Numbered from the stretch's first letter, positions 47,126-60,312 are shown. The stretch is DNA of 64,000 nucleotides from Malachius bipustulatus (GCA_910589415.1 OU342638.1:36553579-36617578); one strand, 5' to 3'. Numbers and translations: made by a program. The notes: generated from the sequence alone by a model not told the origin.

Positions 47126-50100
47126 TCATGCTCTCTTAACGTCCCCATCGTTATGCCCCCCGTCGTCCACTTCGTTCCCACCCTCTTTATTCACACCGGG
47201 AACTTGACCCGCACTCTTGACCAGATCGTCCGGGAACCATCTCTCCAGGGGGCCGTCGTAGAAGTGCGGCCACGTTGTCACCTCGTTGAAGAGCCTGTCA
47301 CCGGGACATTCGGTACCCGCGCGGACCTGCCTGTGCGTCACCAATCGGTAATCGGGGGCGATCTTCCCCAAAGAGAGCCCCAGTGCGATCAGTTCCTTGA
47401 CGGCCGTCAATTGTTGCTCCGGTGGCAGGTTTACTGTAACGGTGAATAATATGTATTAAAAATTAAAGTTACCCACACACGACCCAACTTACCTCTCCAG
47501 TCTCCGATGACGCAGATCCCGATGCTGCGGTTGTTGTAGGTGGGCGCGTGGGCGCCGACCCTGTCCCAGCCTCTTCCGACGTACGCCCGGCCGTCGCCGC
47601 CGGCGCCGAAGCTGTACCCGATGTCCACCCAGCCTCTCTGGTCTTGGTGCATGATCTGCATCTCCCTCATGGCTTCGCAGCAGCCATCTAGGTCGGAGCA
47701 AGCCGGGGGGATGTAGCTGTGGTGGATTATGACGTACGGCACTGGCATGATGGGCATCGGTTCGATCGATTTGGGGGGACGGGCGTGCCATTCTTCCCTG
47801 GTGATCAGTTGTAAGGGGGAGCCTGTTGGTATATGTATGTATTAATATCATGGACTACCAGATTTGATTTCAACAGTAATTACAACAGTTACTGTATGGT
47901 TACTGTATGGTTAACAACAGTTAACCATACATTGTCGGACTCGTTTACATTTTACAGTGATCTAAAGACTGCACTAGCTAAGTCACGTCCGAAATTTCGA
48001 TTGTGGTACTTTAACGAGTAAATTTTATTCTCAAATTTTCATACAGGGTGTTTTTTTAACGTGTGTCGTGAAATTGACAGCTCCAGCTTTGATTTAAGGT
48101 GCGTAAAGGCGTCCCTACACTGCCGGATTTATCCTAACATGTTTTTTGATTTTTTTGTTTTTGAAAAAATGGCTCACTTTAATGACGTTGCCAGATCGGT
48201 TTTGAATCTTCTAAATAAGTAATGCATACACTATCGGATTTAACTCGGATTTTGTATTTTTTTTCAAGTTGTTATGTTATTTCCATCATTTTTATCAAAA
48301 TGTTATTTGTAAATCTCCACTAGTAGATACGTTTAAATATTCTAACTAAAGTAACCCATACACTATCTGTTTTAATTCAGGTTTTCCTTTTTTATTATTT
48401 AAATGTTTTTTTAAATTTATTTTGGAACATTTTGACATTTTCCCTCAAATGGATACAAATGCTCTCCATAGACTACCAGGTTTAATCTTCACAAAGAGAC
48501 CATACACTATCAGATTTATTTTGAATAAAGTAATACACGCACTTTTGGATTCAATTCAGCTTTCGTGCATTTTCAGTCGATTTTAATTCAATCGAAATGT
48601 GAATTATGTAAGTAGGTATATTATTGTATACTGGTTGTAATTTGAAAACGGGATAAATAAATTGAAAAATTATTTTACGAAAATACCAAAAAATAAAAAA
48701 AAAATAAAAGCTCTCCATACACTCTCAGTTTAATTTCAAATCTCTCAGACTAGGACTATTTCACTTAAAGTCATCCATGGACTATCGAATTTGACTTGGA
48801 TTTTAGTGAACTTTTTTTGCGTTTTTCGATGTAAATGTGATTTTTTTATTAAGAATGTTGAAAAAATCTTGAAAAATTAAATGAAGAAAAGGAATTAAGG
48901 GAATTTCTTTGTAAAATCCCATTCAGCAATTCTTCATCCACTGCCAGTTCTGTTTCTGGAGCCTCTAAGATGAATTAAAGTGATCCATACACTATCGAAT
49001 TTGACTCGTATTTAATTGCTAGTTTTTCAATGAAAGTGTGAATTATTTATTTGTACAGCGTGTCCTTAAAATATTTGAAAAAATAATTGAAGAAACTACT
49101 TTGGACTATTTTTATGGAAAAATTGATACTGTGTTTCCATACACTACCAGTTCCGTTTATAGATCCTCAGGTTATTGAAAAATAATTGAAGAAAAATAAT
49201 TTTGCGACACTTTATTAGAAAATTGATACAATGGCTCTCCATACGCTACCAGAGCAGTCTCTAATATAAATAAAGCGATCCACACACTATCGATTTTGAC
49301 TCGAATTTTATGATTTTTTTTTGTTTGCTATGGAAATATTGGAAATGTGAATGTCAACCGTGCAGTATCGAATTTGATCCGGTTATGAATTTTTTTGCTT
49401 TTTTTATCAAAAATATGAATTATTTATACAGGGTGTTCGGAAAATTTTCAAATAAATTGAATAAAAATACTTTGCGACACTTTTTTGAAAAAAATTGATA
49501 CAACGACTCTCCATAAACTACCAGATCAATTTCTATTATAATTAAAGCCATCCATACACTGTCGATTTTGACTGGAATTTTATGAATTTTTGTGTTCTGC
49601 TATGGAAATGTGAATGTCAACCGTGTAGTATCGAATTTGATCCGGTTTTTATGAATTTGTTGCCTCTTTTTCATAAAAAAAAATTAATTATTTATACAGG
49701 GCGTTCGAAAAATGTTTAAATAAATTGAAGAAAAATACTTTGCAACACTTTTTTTTTAAATTGATACAATGACTCTCCATAAACTACCAGATCAGTTTCT
49801 ATTATAATTAAAGCGATCCATACACTGTCGATTTTTACTCGAATTTTATGAATTTTGAGTTTTTCTATGGAAATGTAAATGTCAATCGTGTAGTATCGAA
49901 TTTGATCCGGTTTTTGTGAATTTTTGCTAATTTTCATTAAAAATATGAATTATTCATACAGGTGTTCGAAAAATCTTTAAATAAATTGAAGAAAAATAAT
50001 TTGCAACCATTTTTTTTTTCAAAAATTTTTATAATGACTTCATAAACTACCAGATCAGCTTCTATTATGATTAAAGCGATTCATACACTATCGATTTTGA

Positions 50101-50948
50101 TTCGATTTTGATGAATTTTTGAATTTTTATATGGAAATGTGAACTTCAATCATGCAGAATTAAATTTGATGCGGTATTAATTAATGAATTTCTTTAAATA
50201 AATTGAATAAAAATACTTTGAGACACTTTTTTTGAAAAAATTGATACAACGACTCTCCATAAACTACCAGATCAGTTTCTATTATAATTAAAGCTATCCA
50301 TACACTGTCGAGTTTGACTCGAATTTTATTAATTTTTGTGATCTACTACTTATGGAAATTTGAATTTATTTAAAAACAATACTTACTCAAAAAAAAATCT
50401 ACAAAAATTAATCGACGAAATAAAATTGGACTTTTTTGGAAAAATCGGTGTCATATTTTTTCATTCACGACCTTTAGTCTCTCAGATCAGTAAAAGCAAT
50501 CCATGTACCTACTATCAAAGTTGACTGGGATATTAATGAATGTTTTGCATTTTTCTGTTACAATACTATTTATTTATTATAGAGGGTATTTGAAAATTTC
50601 TAAATTGATTTTAAAATAACTAAATTTATTTATTTTCAATAAAAATGTAAATGTCTCCATACACTCCGGTTTCATGTTCAGTCTTTTAGACTGTAAATAC
50701 GATTTCTTCTAAATAAAGCCCTTCATACACTACTGGATTCATTTTCAAATCATTAATTAATAATGTTTGAATTTAATAATTAAAGCCAACTTTACACTAT
50801 CAGATTTTATAAGATTATATTTGCGTAATATATCTAAATGTATTAATTAAAAAAAAATAAAAATACGAGAAGAATTTTTCTCACCTGAAACTGCCATTAT
50901 TAGAGAAGTAAAGATCACGAAAGCCACTGCATCACTTCTGGGCGACAT
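47126..50948 (-). CDS. PGRP: secreted peptidoglycan recognition protein, amidase type
   Basis: Three exons on the minus strand: 50948-50885, 47822-47493 and 47433-47126, joining in frame to 233 residues. Residues 1-22 form a signal peptide. The PGRP/amidase_2 domain runs from ITREEWHARPP (28-38) to TWPHF. Zinc and catalytic residues of N-acetylmuramoyl-L-alanine amidases are all present: His55 (VIIHHS), Tyr91 (DIGYSF), His165 (THRQV) and Cys174 (TECPG). It should therefore cleave peptidoglycan and act as a scavenger or effector in haemolymph or gut. The loop between His165 and Cys174 is one residue longer than in PGRP-LB or PGRP-SC. A 22-residue Gly/Asp/Asn-rich C-terminal tail follows the domain. 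The signal peptide is a separate exon behind a 3-kb intron filled with satellite repeats. Confidence 0.94.
48085..50870. repeat. satellite array B2 filling the PGRP intron
   Basis: The words AAAGCGATCCATACACTGTC and CTCTCCATANACTACCAG alternate in units of about 265 bp. CTCTCCATA anchors lie near 49235, 49506, 49770, 50035 and 50251; more diverged units begin at about 48110. Spacers contain GATCCGGTTTTTATGAATTT and an ATACAGGGTGTTCG line. The word is on the plus strand, antisense to the PGRP transcript. Confidence 0.92.
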
Positions 50949-52189
50949 AGTTCACTATTCCAGTTTGAATAAATTATTTTAGAAATTACTGGCAGCACCA
51001 GCACCAGCACCAACACTGTTTTATAAGCGTACCTCCACACTTCAGGTAAACAACCAGTAAATATGTAGACGATAAGCTGACTCGTAGCGCTTATATATTT
51101 CACCCGAAAATTACCACTGATAATATTATTGTTGCTATTATTGATCACTGATAAAAATTTGAGAGTCTCATCCAAATGATTTAAATCGTCGAGATTACGT
51201 TCGGAATGATTTCCCATTTTTGTAGATTTATTATTAAATCAATAACTCGATCATTTTTGCATTTAATGTGTTGATTGAAAACGAACGGATTCGATCAAAA
51301 TGATTATTATCTAACATTTATGCAGATACATATATGTATGTATATAATAAAGAATGTCTCCCCACCTTCGTTTAGAATGTATAAGAATATGAATTGTAAT
51401 AAATAATTATGATTGACGACGTGTCTGGGGTCATTATTTCAATTAATTTTATTATTATTATTATTATTGATATAAGCGATTTTAGTGATTGATATTAAGA
51501 TCAAAGATACTTGAGAATTTCTTGTAAACAAACAAACAATGATGATTGTTTTGCAAATAGCAATAATATTTTTCTCGCTTAATTAAAAAAATAATTCGAG
51601 TAGTTTGGTCAATGATGTAAAAACCATCTTTTATTATTGAAAATTGCAGCGTAAAGCGACCGCAATCATTTCCTAAGAAATCGTTACTCAACGGACCACT
51701 ACCACTACCACTACCACTATGAGTCTATGTTATTGTTAATAAATTAATAATCAAAATAATTATTGTGTACTATTTGAATGAAATTATTGTAAAATTTATA
51801 ATGAATTAAACGAGTTGTATTTCCCCCTGTACTTTAATCGCCTTGCGCTCGATTACTTGATGCGTGATCGCGATCAAGGCTCGTCTACAGAGGTTGAACT
51901 GGAACTCGAATTTTTATCAATTCTAGTTCTAGTGGTAAAAAAATTCTCAAAAAATGTAATAATCGTGAAAGATTTACTTTGGAGGCATAACAATAGTGTA
52001 TGGACATATTTATATTTTTGTGGCTAAAATTGGTTACTATAAGTTTTCCCAGATATTAATTTTTAAGAATATTTTATTGAGAAAAGCAAACAATTCCCAA
52101 AAATCAGAGGAAAACTCGATTGCATAATGGAGCTAGTACATCGATAAAAAAAATCATCTCACTTATTCCTCCTCCTCTTCACCTTTTCA
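50949..52189. other. PGRP promoter side and spacer between opposed arrays
   Basis: AT-rich unique DNA. A CCA/CTA microsatellite lies at about 51697-51720. No kappa-B-like or TATA element was confidently assigned to the PGRP promoter. No other gene is recognised. Confidence 0.45.
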
Positions 52190-53850
52190 AGACTTTTTAA
52201 ACGACAAATATAAATAAATTCACATTTCCATAGAAAATACACAAATTCATAAAACTCGAGTCAATATCCACAGTGTATGGACGCTTTATTTATACTAGAA
52301 ACTGATCTGGTAGAGTAGGGAGAGTCACTCTATCAGTTTAAAAAAAAAGTGTTGCAAATTTATTTATTCAGCCTATTTAAAGATTTTTCGAACCCTGTAG
52401 GTAAAAATTATTCATATTTTTAATGAAAAAAAAAACAAAAAATGTATGAAAACCGGATCAAATTCGATACTACACGATTGGCATTCACATTTCCATAGAA
52501 AAACTCAAAATTCATAAAATTCGAGTCAAAATCGACAGTGTATGGATCGCTTTATTTATACTAGAAACTGAACTGGTAGTGTATGGAGAGTCACTGTATC
52601 AATTATTCAAAAAAAGTGTCGCAAAGTATTTTTCCTCAATTTATTTAAAGATTTTTCTAACACCACCCTGTATAAATAATTAATTTTTTTAATGAAAAAA
52701 AAATAAAAAAATCAGATCAAATTCGATACTGCGTGGATAGCTTTTTTAACTGACCTGAGAGCCTATAAACTGAAGCGGTAGTGTATGGAGAATTGCAGCA
52801 GCAATCAATTAAAAAAAAAGCTCAAAGTAATATCGTCAATTATTTTTTCAAATATTTTAAGGACATCCTGTATAATAAGTAAATAATTATACATACTTTC
52901 GTTGAAAAACAAGCAATTCACAAAAATACGAGTCAAATTCTATAGTGTATGGATCACTTTAATTCATCTGTGAGGCTACAGAAACAGAACTGGTAGTGAA
53001 TGGAGAATTGCTGAATGGGGTTTTTACAAAAAAATTCCCGTATTTTACTTCATTTAATTTTTCAAGATTTTTTTCAACATCCTTAATAAAAAAAATCACA
53101 TTTTCATCGAAAAACGCGAAAAAGTTTACTAAAATTCAATATAATCCGATAGTCCATGGAGTACATTAAGTGCAATGGCCCTAGTCTGAGAGAATGGAAA
53201 TTAAACTGTGAGTGTATGGAGCTTTTACCTTTTTTTTAAAATTTTTTGGTATTAATTCTTTTCGTAAATAATGCACGAAAGCTGAGTTAACTACAATGGT
53301 GCATGTATGTACTACTTTATTCAAAACAAATCTGATAGTGTATGGTCTCTTTGTGTGGATTAAAAGCCCCGCAATTTTTTCTCCGTTCGTAATTCAAGAT
53401 ATTTCCAAACACCGTGTACATATAAATAATTCAGATACCCAGTGAAAAGCAAAAAAAGATACAAAAATCGAGTCAAACCGATTGTGAATGGTTAACTTTA
53501 AATAACTCAAAAGGAATCCGATAGTGCATGGACGGTTTAAGTGTATTTGAAGCTCTATACTCTGAGAAAGTTGAAACTAATCTGGTAGTCTATGGAGAGG
53601 ACAGTATTTGTATAAATTTTCTTGAATTGGTGCTGGTTCGGAATTCCTATTTTATAAAAACAATAGAAGTAAATAAAAATTCTGAAAATACACAAAATTC
53701 GAGTGTGTATTGTATACTTTGGAAGATTCAAAATCAGTCTGGAATTTGGAAAGTCTAGAACGTCAAAAACAATTCAAAAAGATCCTAGTCAAATTCGATA
53801 GTGTATGGATAGCTTTAATAATTTATCCGAGAGACTAGAAGTATGGACAG
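52190..53850. repeat. satellite array B3, inverted copy of B2
   Basis: The reverse complement of the PGRP-intron array: GTGTATGGATCGCTTTA (52538-52554), then CTGGTAGTGTATGGAGAGTC and AAACCGGATCAAATTCGATA. The best-matching part is about 52200-52680. Units again carry two words and a CACCCTGTATAAAT line. It lies upstream of the PGRP start, facing array B2. Confidence 0.9.
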
Positions 53851-55629
53851 TCTTTGTTGTGACGTAAATATCACGTTTGACGTTTGACACAGTGACAAAT
53901 GACAGGCAATCGAAATGTCTGAAAAAAAATTTAGAATCTGATATAATCAAAATTGCCCCACAAAACCACTTTTGTTTCATAATTCGCGCTCTTATAACAG
54001 TGGCATTTGACACCTCCTGTCACTCGTCACCAATGTCAAATTTTTGTTCACACCCTGGAAAAACTTCTTGGCCCCTAAAAATAAAAACATAAACATTCAG
54101 TCGCAAATGCTGTAAAAATGTCATTCCAAAAATTTAAAAAATTTTGGAAGTGAATGTCAAGTCAATAAACTGTCATCTGTCGTAAGTATCAAATTTTTTG
54201 TCTTTCCCGGAAAGCTATTCATACCCTGCGACCTTCAAAAACGCAATAAATACACGCATTTTTGTCTTTCAGTAATGTGAAAAAATAATGAAAATCTAAA
54301 GCGGTGTTCGAAACTTTTGAGCTTTGATGGTGGTTTTTAAGATTCGAAACATTCTAGGAACTTGTAATATTTTTAGTGAGTAGAAGAATGAGCTATGTTT
54401 TATTTTTATTTTTATTTGACGCTTGTAGAAAAATTGATCGAAAAACAGTTAACTTTATAGTAACGAACGTTCGCATATTGCGAAGTATTAATTCGTTACA
54501 GCCGAATCTTATTTATTGAATTTTTTATTATCCCTGCGTCTTTTTTGCACTTTCAAGACGGGCGTTGCTTTATTTATGCCGTCACAAAAACATTATTTTT
54601 GAATTTTTTTTTATTAGAATATAAGATGCTGGCCTGTTTAAAAAAAAAGTATATAAAATATTAAGGCCCGTCTTCACTATTACCAACAAGAAAATTGCCC
54701 GTAAAATCTCATCCTTGCAAAAGAAGGATTTATTTTATTTTCAAGGGAATCAAGGACGTTCGGATTAATTGTTGAACAAATCTTAACGTGTAATGTAAAT
54801 GAGACTTTAGTACTTATGACGAAAATAAAAGGTATCAATAATTATTATTGAGTAATGTGAACGAGACTTTAGAATGACTTGTTATGGTAATAAAACATGT
54901 TTAAATCATCAGGAATCCCCTTTCGATTCAGCCTCATTTGAATTGATAATCGGAAGTAACGGTAGTCACTTTTAGTCAACGTAAACAGGTCCAAGATACA
55001 GAATCAACAACGCAACAACCATCTGTAAGTAAATCCCCGCAAGAGATACACTAGCTCGTCATTGTCGAATTTTTTCGCTTAAAATTAAAAGATAAACGAT
55101 GCTGCCTGAAATTATGGAAAATTACTTTCGGCTCGATTAGGTGTTGCGTCATTTTCGCGCCATTTATGTTTAATGTACTCGCGAAATTGCTCCCTAATGT
55201 GACAAATAATTATTTCAAATTATTTTTTCATAATCACTCATGTGAGGCGACAGGACATCGGCTAATAACTATTTCTTATCTGTAACGTAGGTACACTCAT
55301 ACCATCCGGTGTTTTTTATGATCAACAATTATTATTAAGGCGAAAAATACGTATCACTGTACCCAGGCCAGTCTTACAAACGTTACAGTAAGCGAACTAG
55401 AAAACCACACGTTTCAGGTCACTCTCATGAATCAGGCAGTGTATAGACGGGCCTTGATCGTGCGCTCATAATTTGACGCAATTTCTAGGGAACCCCCTTT
55501 TGATTTCCAATAACGAGAGATTTTTTACTTCACATAGGCCAGTCTTGCTTAGAATAGAAATAAGACTACATTTTTGAAGATTTTAAATTTCCGAAAAAAT
55601 TGCAAATTTTCTTCTTTTCAGTAGAAGCG
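53851..55629. other. upstream region of trichoplein
   Basis: No gene is recognised. A TGTCA-rich patch lies at 53866-54185. Isolated satellite-like words occur (GGGCGTTGCTTTATTTATG at about 54551). An acceptor (TCTTTTCAG) 9 bp before the trichoplein ATG implies a non-coding exon somewhere in this stretch. Confidence 0.45.
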
Positions 55630-58600
55630 ATGCCGCAAACGTCGCGGACGCTGGCGAGCAGCCGCAGCAGCAGTCGTTCGAGGCATCGAGTCGATGTCGA
55701 GAACGAGATTATCAGAAAAAGGGAAAAGGAGATGAAGCACATGGAGACGTGGGGCGGACAGGAGAAGTACTACAAGCTTTGGGAGAAGAACAACGCGAAG
55801 CACGACGAATGGACGTCGCCCAGGTGAGATTGTTTGAATCGTGCGTCACTTTTGAAGTTTGACGTGTATGGGAAGCTTTATAAAAGGCGTTTTTGTCTTT
55901 TAGCCCAGACGTTTGTTTCATGATTTTATATCCCATCTTCAGTAGGGAGAGTTTTTTTTCTTTCTGACGACACGAACATTAATGTTAAAAAACCTCATCG
56001 TCTATGGTCGGCTTTATTTTACACATTCAGAGGTCTCTTTATGGTATAATTTAACGTGTATGGGGAGCTTTATAACTAGGTTTACTCTCTTCAGCAGTAT
56101 ATTATTTTTTGGAAGTCTGATCGTGTATTACTTACTTTATAACTATCTTCCAGTGCTTCTAATCATTTATACGACGTGTAAGAAAGCTTTACAATATTTT
56201 TTTGCTACAACAGGAGATTTCGTTTGAAAAACCTTACCTACTGTCGGTGGCTTCCTTTATTTCGCCAGGTCAGGTATGATATAACGTGTATGGGCAGCTT
56301 TATAACTAATTTTTCTCTCTTCAGCAGTGTATTATTTTTCGGAAGTCTGATCGTGTGTTGTTTACTTTTACTTTATAACTATCTTCAAGTGCTTCTAATC
56401 ATTAATACGACGTGTAAGAAAGCTTTATAATATTTTTTGATACAGCTGGAGATTTCGCTTGAAAAACCTTACCTACTCGGTGGCTTCCTTTATTTCGCCA
56501 GGTCAGGTATGGTATAACGTGTACGGGGAGCTTTATAACTAGTTTTTCTCTCTTCAACAGTGTATTTTTTTCGGAAGACTGATCGTGTGTTGTTGACTTT
56601 ATAGCTATCTTCAAGTGCGTCTAGTCATTAGTACGACGTGTAAGAAAGCTTTATAATATTGTTTGCTAAAGCTTGATATTTCGCTTGGAAAACCTTACCG
56701 TCTATGACTTCCTTTATTTCGCCAGGTCAGGTATGATATAACGTGTATGGAGAGCTTTATAACTATTTTTTGTCTCTTCAGCAGTGTATAATTTTTTCGG
56801 AAGTCTGATCGTGTATTGCTTACTATATAGCCATCTGCAAGTGCGTCTAGTCATTAGTAAGACGTGTAAGAAAGCTTTATAATATTTTTTGATACAGCTG
56901 GAGATTTCGCTTGAAAAACCTTACCTACTGTCGGTGGCTACCTTTATTTCGCCAGGTCAGGTATGATATACCGTGTATGGAGAGCTTTATAACTAGTTTT
57001 TCTCTCTTCAATAGTGTATTATTTTTCGGAAGACTGATCGTGTGTTGCTGACTTTATAGCCATCTGCAAGTGCGTCTAGTCATTAGTACTACGTGTAAGA
57101 AAGCTTTATAATATTTTTTGCTAAAGCTTGAGATTTCGCTTGGAAAACCTTACCGTCTATGGATTCCTTTATTTCGCCAGGTCAGGTATGATATAACGTG
57201 TATGGGCAGCTTTATAACTAATTTTTCTCTCTTCAGCAGTGTATTATTTTTCGGAAGTCTGATCGTGTGTTGTTTACTTTTACTTTATAACTATCTTCAA
57301 GTGCTTCTAATCATTAATACGACGTGTAAGAAAGCTTTATAATATTTTTTGATACAGCTGGAGATTTCGCTTGGAAAACCTTACCTACTGTTGGTGGCTT
57401 TCTTTATTTCGCCAGGTCAGGTATGATATAACGTGTATGGGGAGCTTTATAAATAGTTTTTCTCACACAGTGGCTACTTTTATTCCGTCAGGTCCGATTC
57501 CTTTTATTTAACATAACGTGTATGGAGAGCTTTATGACTTTCTTTGTAATTTTTTCACCCTTGAAAATGTAACCGTCTGTGGCTTTCTTTATTTCGCCAG
57601 GTCAGATGTCTCTTATTTAAAATGACGTGTATGCAGAGCTTTATAAAGTATTTTTCTCTCTTCAGCTTCAGCAGCGTATATATATTTGTATAGTGTTGAT
57701 TGTGTATGGAAAGCTATAGAATATATCATGACTCAGCCTGTTGTATGGGGAGCTTTAGGATTAATGTTGGGACTACTCTTTTGTATTTAACGGGTTTTAT
57801 AACGTGCGTGGAAAGCTTTAGAACATCAGGTCAGGTTTATTTTTCCATCTTTTCTATGTCTTCATTTATGTCAAATATTTGACCATAACATTCTATTTAA
57901 AGCTTTAAATAATACTTTTCAATCATTTTGTGATTCAAATTTACCCCTCAAATAAATGTATAGTCTATGGAATCCTTTATTAATGGTATTTCTAACAAAA
58001 ACTTGTATGGAAGCTTTATCCCCTATTTTGAATTTAAACCCGACGTCTATGTGCTCCTTTATTTGCATATTTTCAGGTATTACGATTCGAACAATAAGCT
58101 CGTGGAGAAATTGAAGCTGCAGAAAGATAAGGAAGAGAAACTGGTAGAACGTCGGGACAAACTGAGGAAACTTCTGGAAGAGGAGGATAAAGCTTACAGC
58201 GTCGAGGTGACGGTGATGAAGAACCATTACGTGAAGAGCGGGCCGAGAGACAAAGTCGAAGATATTCCCACGGAACTCCTCCAGGACATTAATTTGGGTG
58301 AGTCGATTTTGCATTTAATTTAACTCACCGCCAGTTGAGGGGAAAGCCGACCGTATCGTGTCGCGATCTGTTCTAAAGATAAAAAAAAAAATCCGGAAAA
58401 CCCGCGCAGATAAGACGATAGTGATTGCGTGGAACCTTGAAGATTAGATACGATCTGCATTTTCGAGGACTTGATCCCAAAATGAGGCACCGGCGCGCTA
58501 TTTCATCGCACGTAACTGCACCCGTGACGGATAGTCCACAGAAAACGAAGAAACCTTAACACTTGTTTTCTTTTTTCAAGGCCTCAAGCTCGAAGAAGAA

Positions 58601-59707
58601 GACCGCAGGAGACACGAAGCGGAAATCGGTCTCTACCACAAATGGCGCATCAACAACCCGATCCTCAGGGATTACGAGCGAAAGTACAGAACCAGAGACC
58701 TGAAACTGTCCTGGCTCGACCAGCAAATCGAGAAACGGATGAACAAGGAAAAGGAAGAGGAGGAATGCAGGAGAATCTTGCGGGAACGCGAAGAACAGGT
58801 CAAGAGAGACAAGGAGAGAGACGAACAACTGAAGAAAGAGCTGCAGGAGAAGAACGAGAAGCTGAGGACCGATCTGGAGAGACAGATCAAAGAAATGCAC
58901 CAGAAGCAAGAAGAAACTGAGAAGTTGAAGAAGAAAGAATACGAAGAGCGATGCAAACAAGCGAAACTGAGAGGACTCGAAGAGTCGTTCATCGAGAACC
59001 AGAGAAGACAAGCGGAACGAGAATGCGCCCTCTACAACTTGAAACAGCACAAGTTGAAGTTGAAGGAGAAACTGAAAGCGGTCGAAGAAAACTTGAAGGA
59101 AGAACAGGAGCTGATCAAGACCTTGAAAGAGATGCATCTGGTGGAGGAAATCGAAAACGAGCAGAAGAAAGTGGACGTCAAGAACGCAATGAACGAGTTC
59201 ATGAAGATCATAAGAGAGCAGCAGGACCTCGAGCAAGCGAGACAGAAACACCTCGGGCTGGTCTTCGATTCGGAGGCGAGGGCGGTCTTCGAGCGGCAGA
59301 ACGAGGTCTGGAAACAGGAGGAGGTGTCGCGGAAGCGGCTCATCAAGGACGTCTTCGACGCGATCAAGACTCAGATCGATGAGAACATCAAGAGGGCGCA
59401 GGACGAGCAAAGCGAGCTGATCAGAGAGAGGGAGGAGATGGTGCGGAGAGCGGAGGAGTACGGGCGGGAACTGGAGGAGGTGCGACGATCGGAGGAGAGA
59501 AGACGGTCGGAGTGGAAGAAGAGCTTGGACGAGGACGTTCGGATTAAGAACGCGAAGAAGAAACAGCAGGAGAATTTTAAACTGAAGCGGTTGGATGAGG
59601 AACTGGAGAAGACCAAGAAGGAGGAGGAACGGTTGAGGCGGGAGATCATTAATCTTCAGAAGAGACAGCTACCGATTCGACCTAGCAGGAGCAGGATTTT
59701 GTTTTAA
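55630..59707 (+). CDS. TCHP: trichoplein keratin filament-binding protein homologue
   Basis: Three exons: 55630-55823, 58077-58297 and 58581-59707, giving 513 residues with correct phases. Almost the whole protein is Glu/Lys/Arg-rich coiled coil, matching the trichohyalin/plectin homology domain of trichoplein. Diagnostic matches to vertebrate trichoplein include the early EKNNAKHDEWTS, the RRDKLRKLLEEE segment, LYHKWRINNPILRDYE (about residues 155-170; human LYEHWKKNNPKLRE) and the later WKQEEVSRKRLIKDVFD. Trichoplein sits at centrioles and basal bodies and regulates ciliary assembly through Aurora A in vertebrates; the insect role is inferred. The start is the first ATG after the acceptor. 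AATAAA follows at 59799-59804. Intron 1 (2.25 kb) is a satellite array. Confidence 0.88.
55840..58070. repeat. satellite array B4 in trichoplein intron 1, about 225-235-bp units
   Basis: GCCAGGTCAGGTATGATATA anchors fall near 56263, 56497, 56721, 56951, 57176, 57411 and 57596. Each unit holds words such as CGTGTATGGGGAGCTTTATA (56055-56074), GACGTGTAAGAAAGCTTTAT and GTCTATGGATTCCTTTATTT. The array runs up to the exon 2 acceptor with very little unique sequence left. Confidence 0.92.
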
Positions 59708-60312
59708 GCCAATTTAATTGATAGTTTTCTTTTTATTAACCTTGTTAACCAGTCAACGTTAACGGAACGTTAAATTTATCACACTTGTTAATTATTTTAA
59801 TAAATTTTTAAGAAGAAATCGTTTATTTATTTAATTTATTTAACAATGTTCTAATTACATATCCATCAAATTTCTATCACAGACTCTCATCCTGTCACTT
59901 CTGTCAGCTGTCAATGTCAAGAGCGTCAGCTGTCACCACTATCATTACTGTTCAGTCGCTAATGAACGAGATATGAATGAGAAAATGACACCTGTTGCCT
60001 TGTAAGATCTGTCAATGTTAAAAATGTCAAATTATTTCATCGTCAGATGAGATCAAATCCAATTATCAATAAACCACTTTGACATTGATAAGTGACAGCT
60101 GTCAGTGTCACTACTGTCGTTTTTTTAACGTGACCTGTCAATTTCTGATTATAATCAATGACATATGACAGAAAATCTGACTGGCGGATCAGCTGTCAGT
60201 GTCGATAGTCCCAGCAGTCAGTTCAAGTCGATCGATGGTTTAATTAAAAATACATTTATAAAGCGAACGTTCGTTCAACCGGATGCCATCGACCGTCGTC
60301 GCTTCGCGCCGA
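59708..60312. other. convergent 3' region of trichoplein and Orai
   Basis: Contains the trichoplein poly(A) signal (AATAAA, 59799-59804). A TGTCA/TGACA-rich stretch (59880-60200) has many copies of CTGTCA, several fused as GACAGCTGTCA. No gene is seen. Confidence 0.55.

Noticed and set aside
58556..59410. Long minus-strand open frame (284 codons) opposite trichoplein exon 3, Leu/Phe-rich
   Set aside because: It is the antisense of Glu/Lys-rich coiled-coil codons, which avoids stops and yields Leu/Phe runs. The plus-strand frame has homology and correct splicing.
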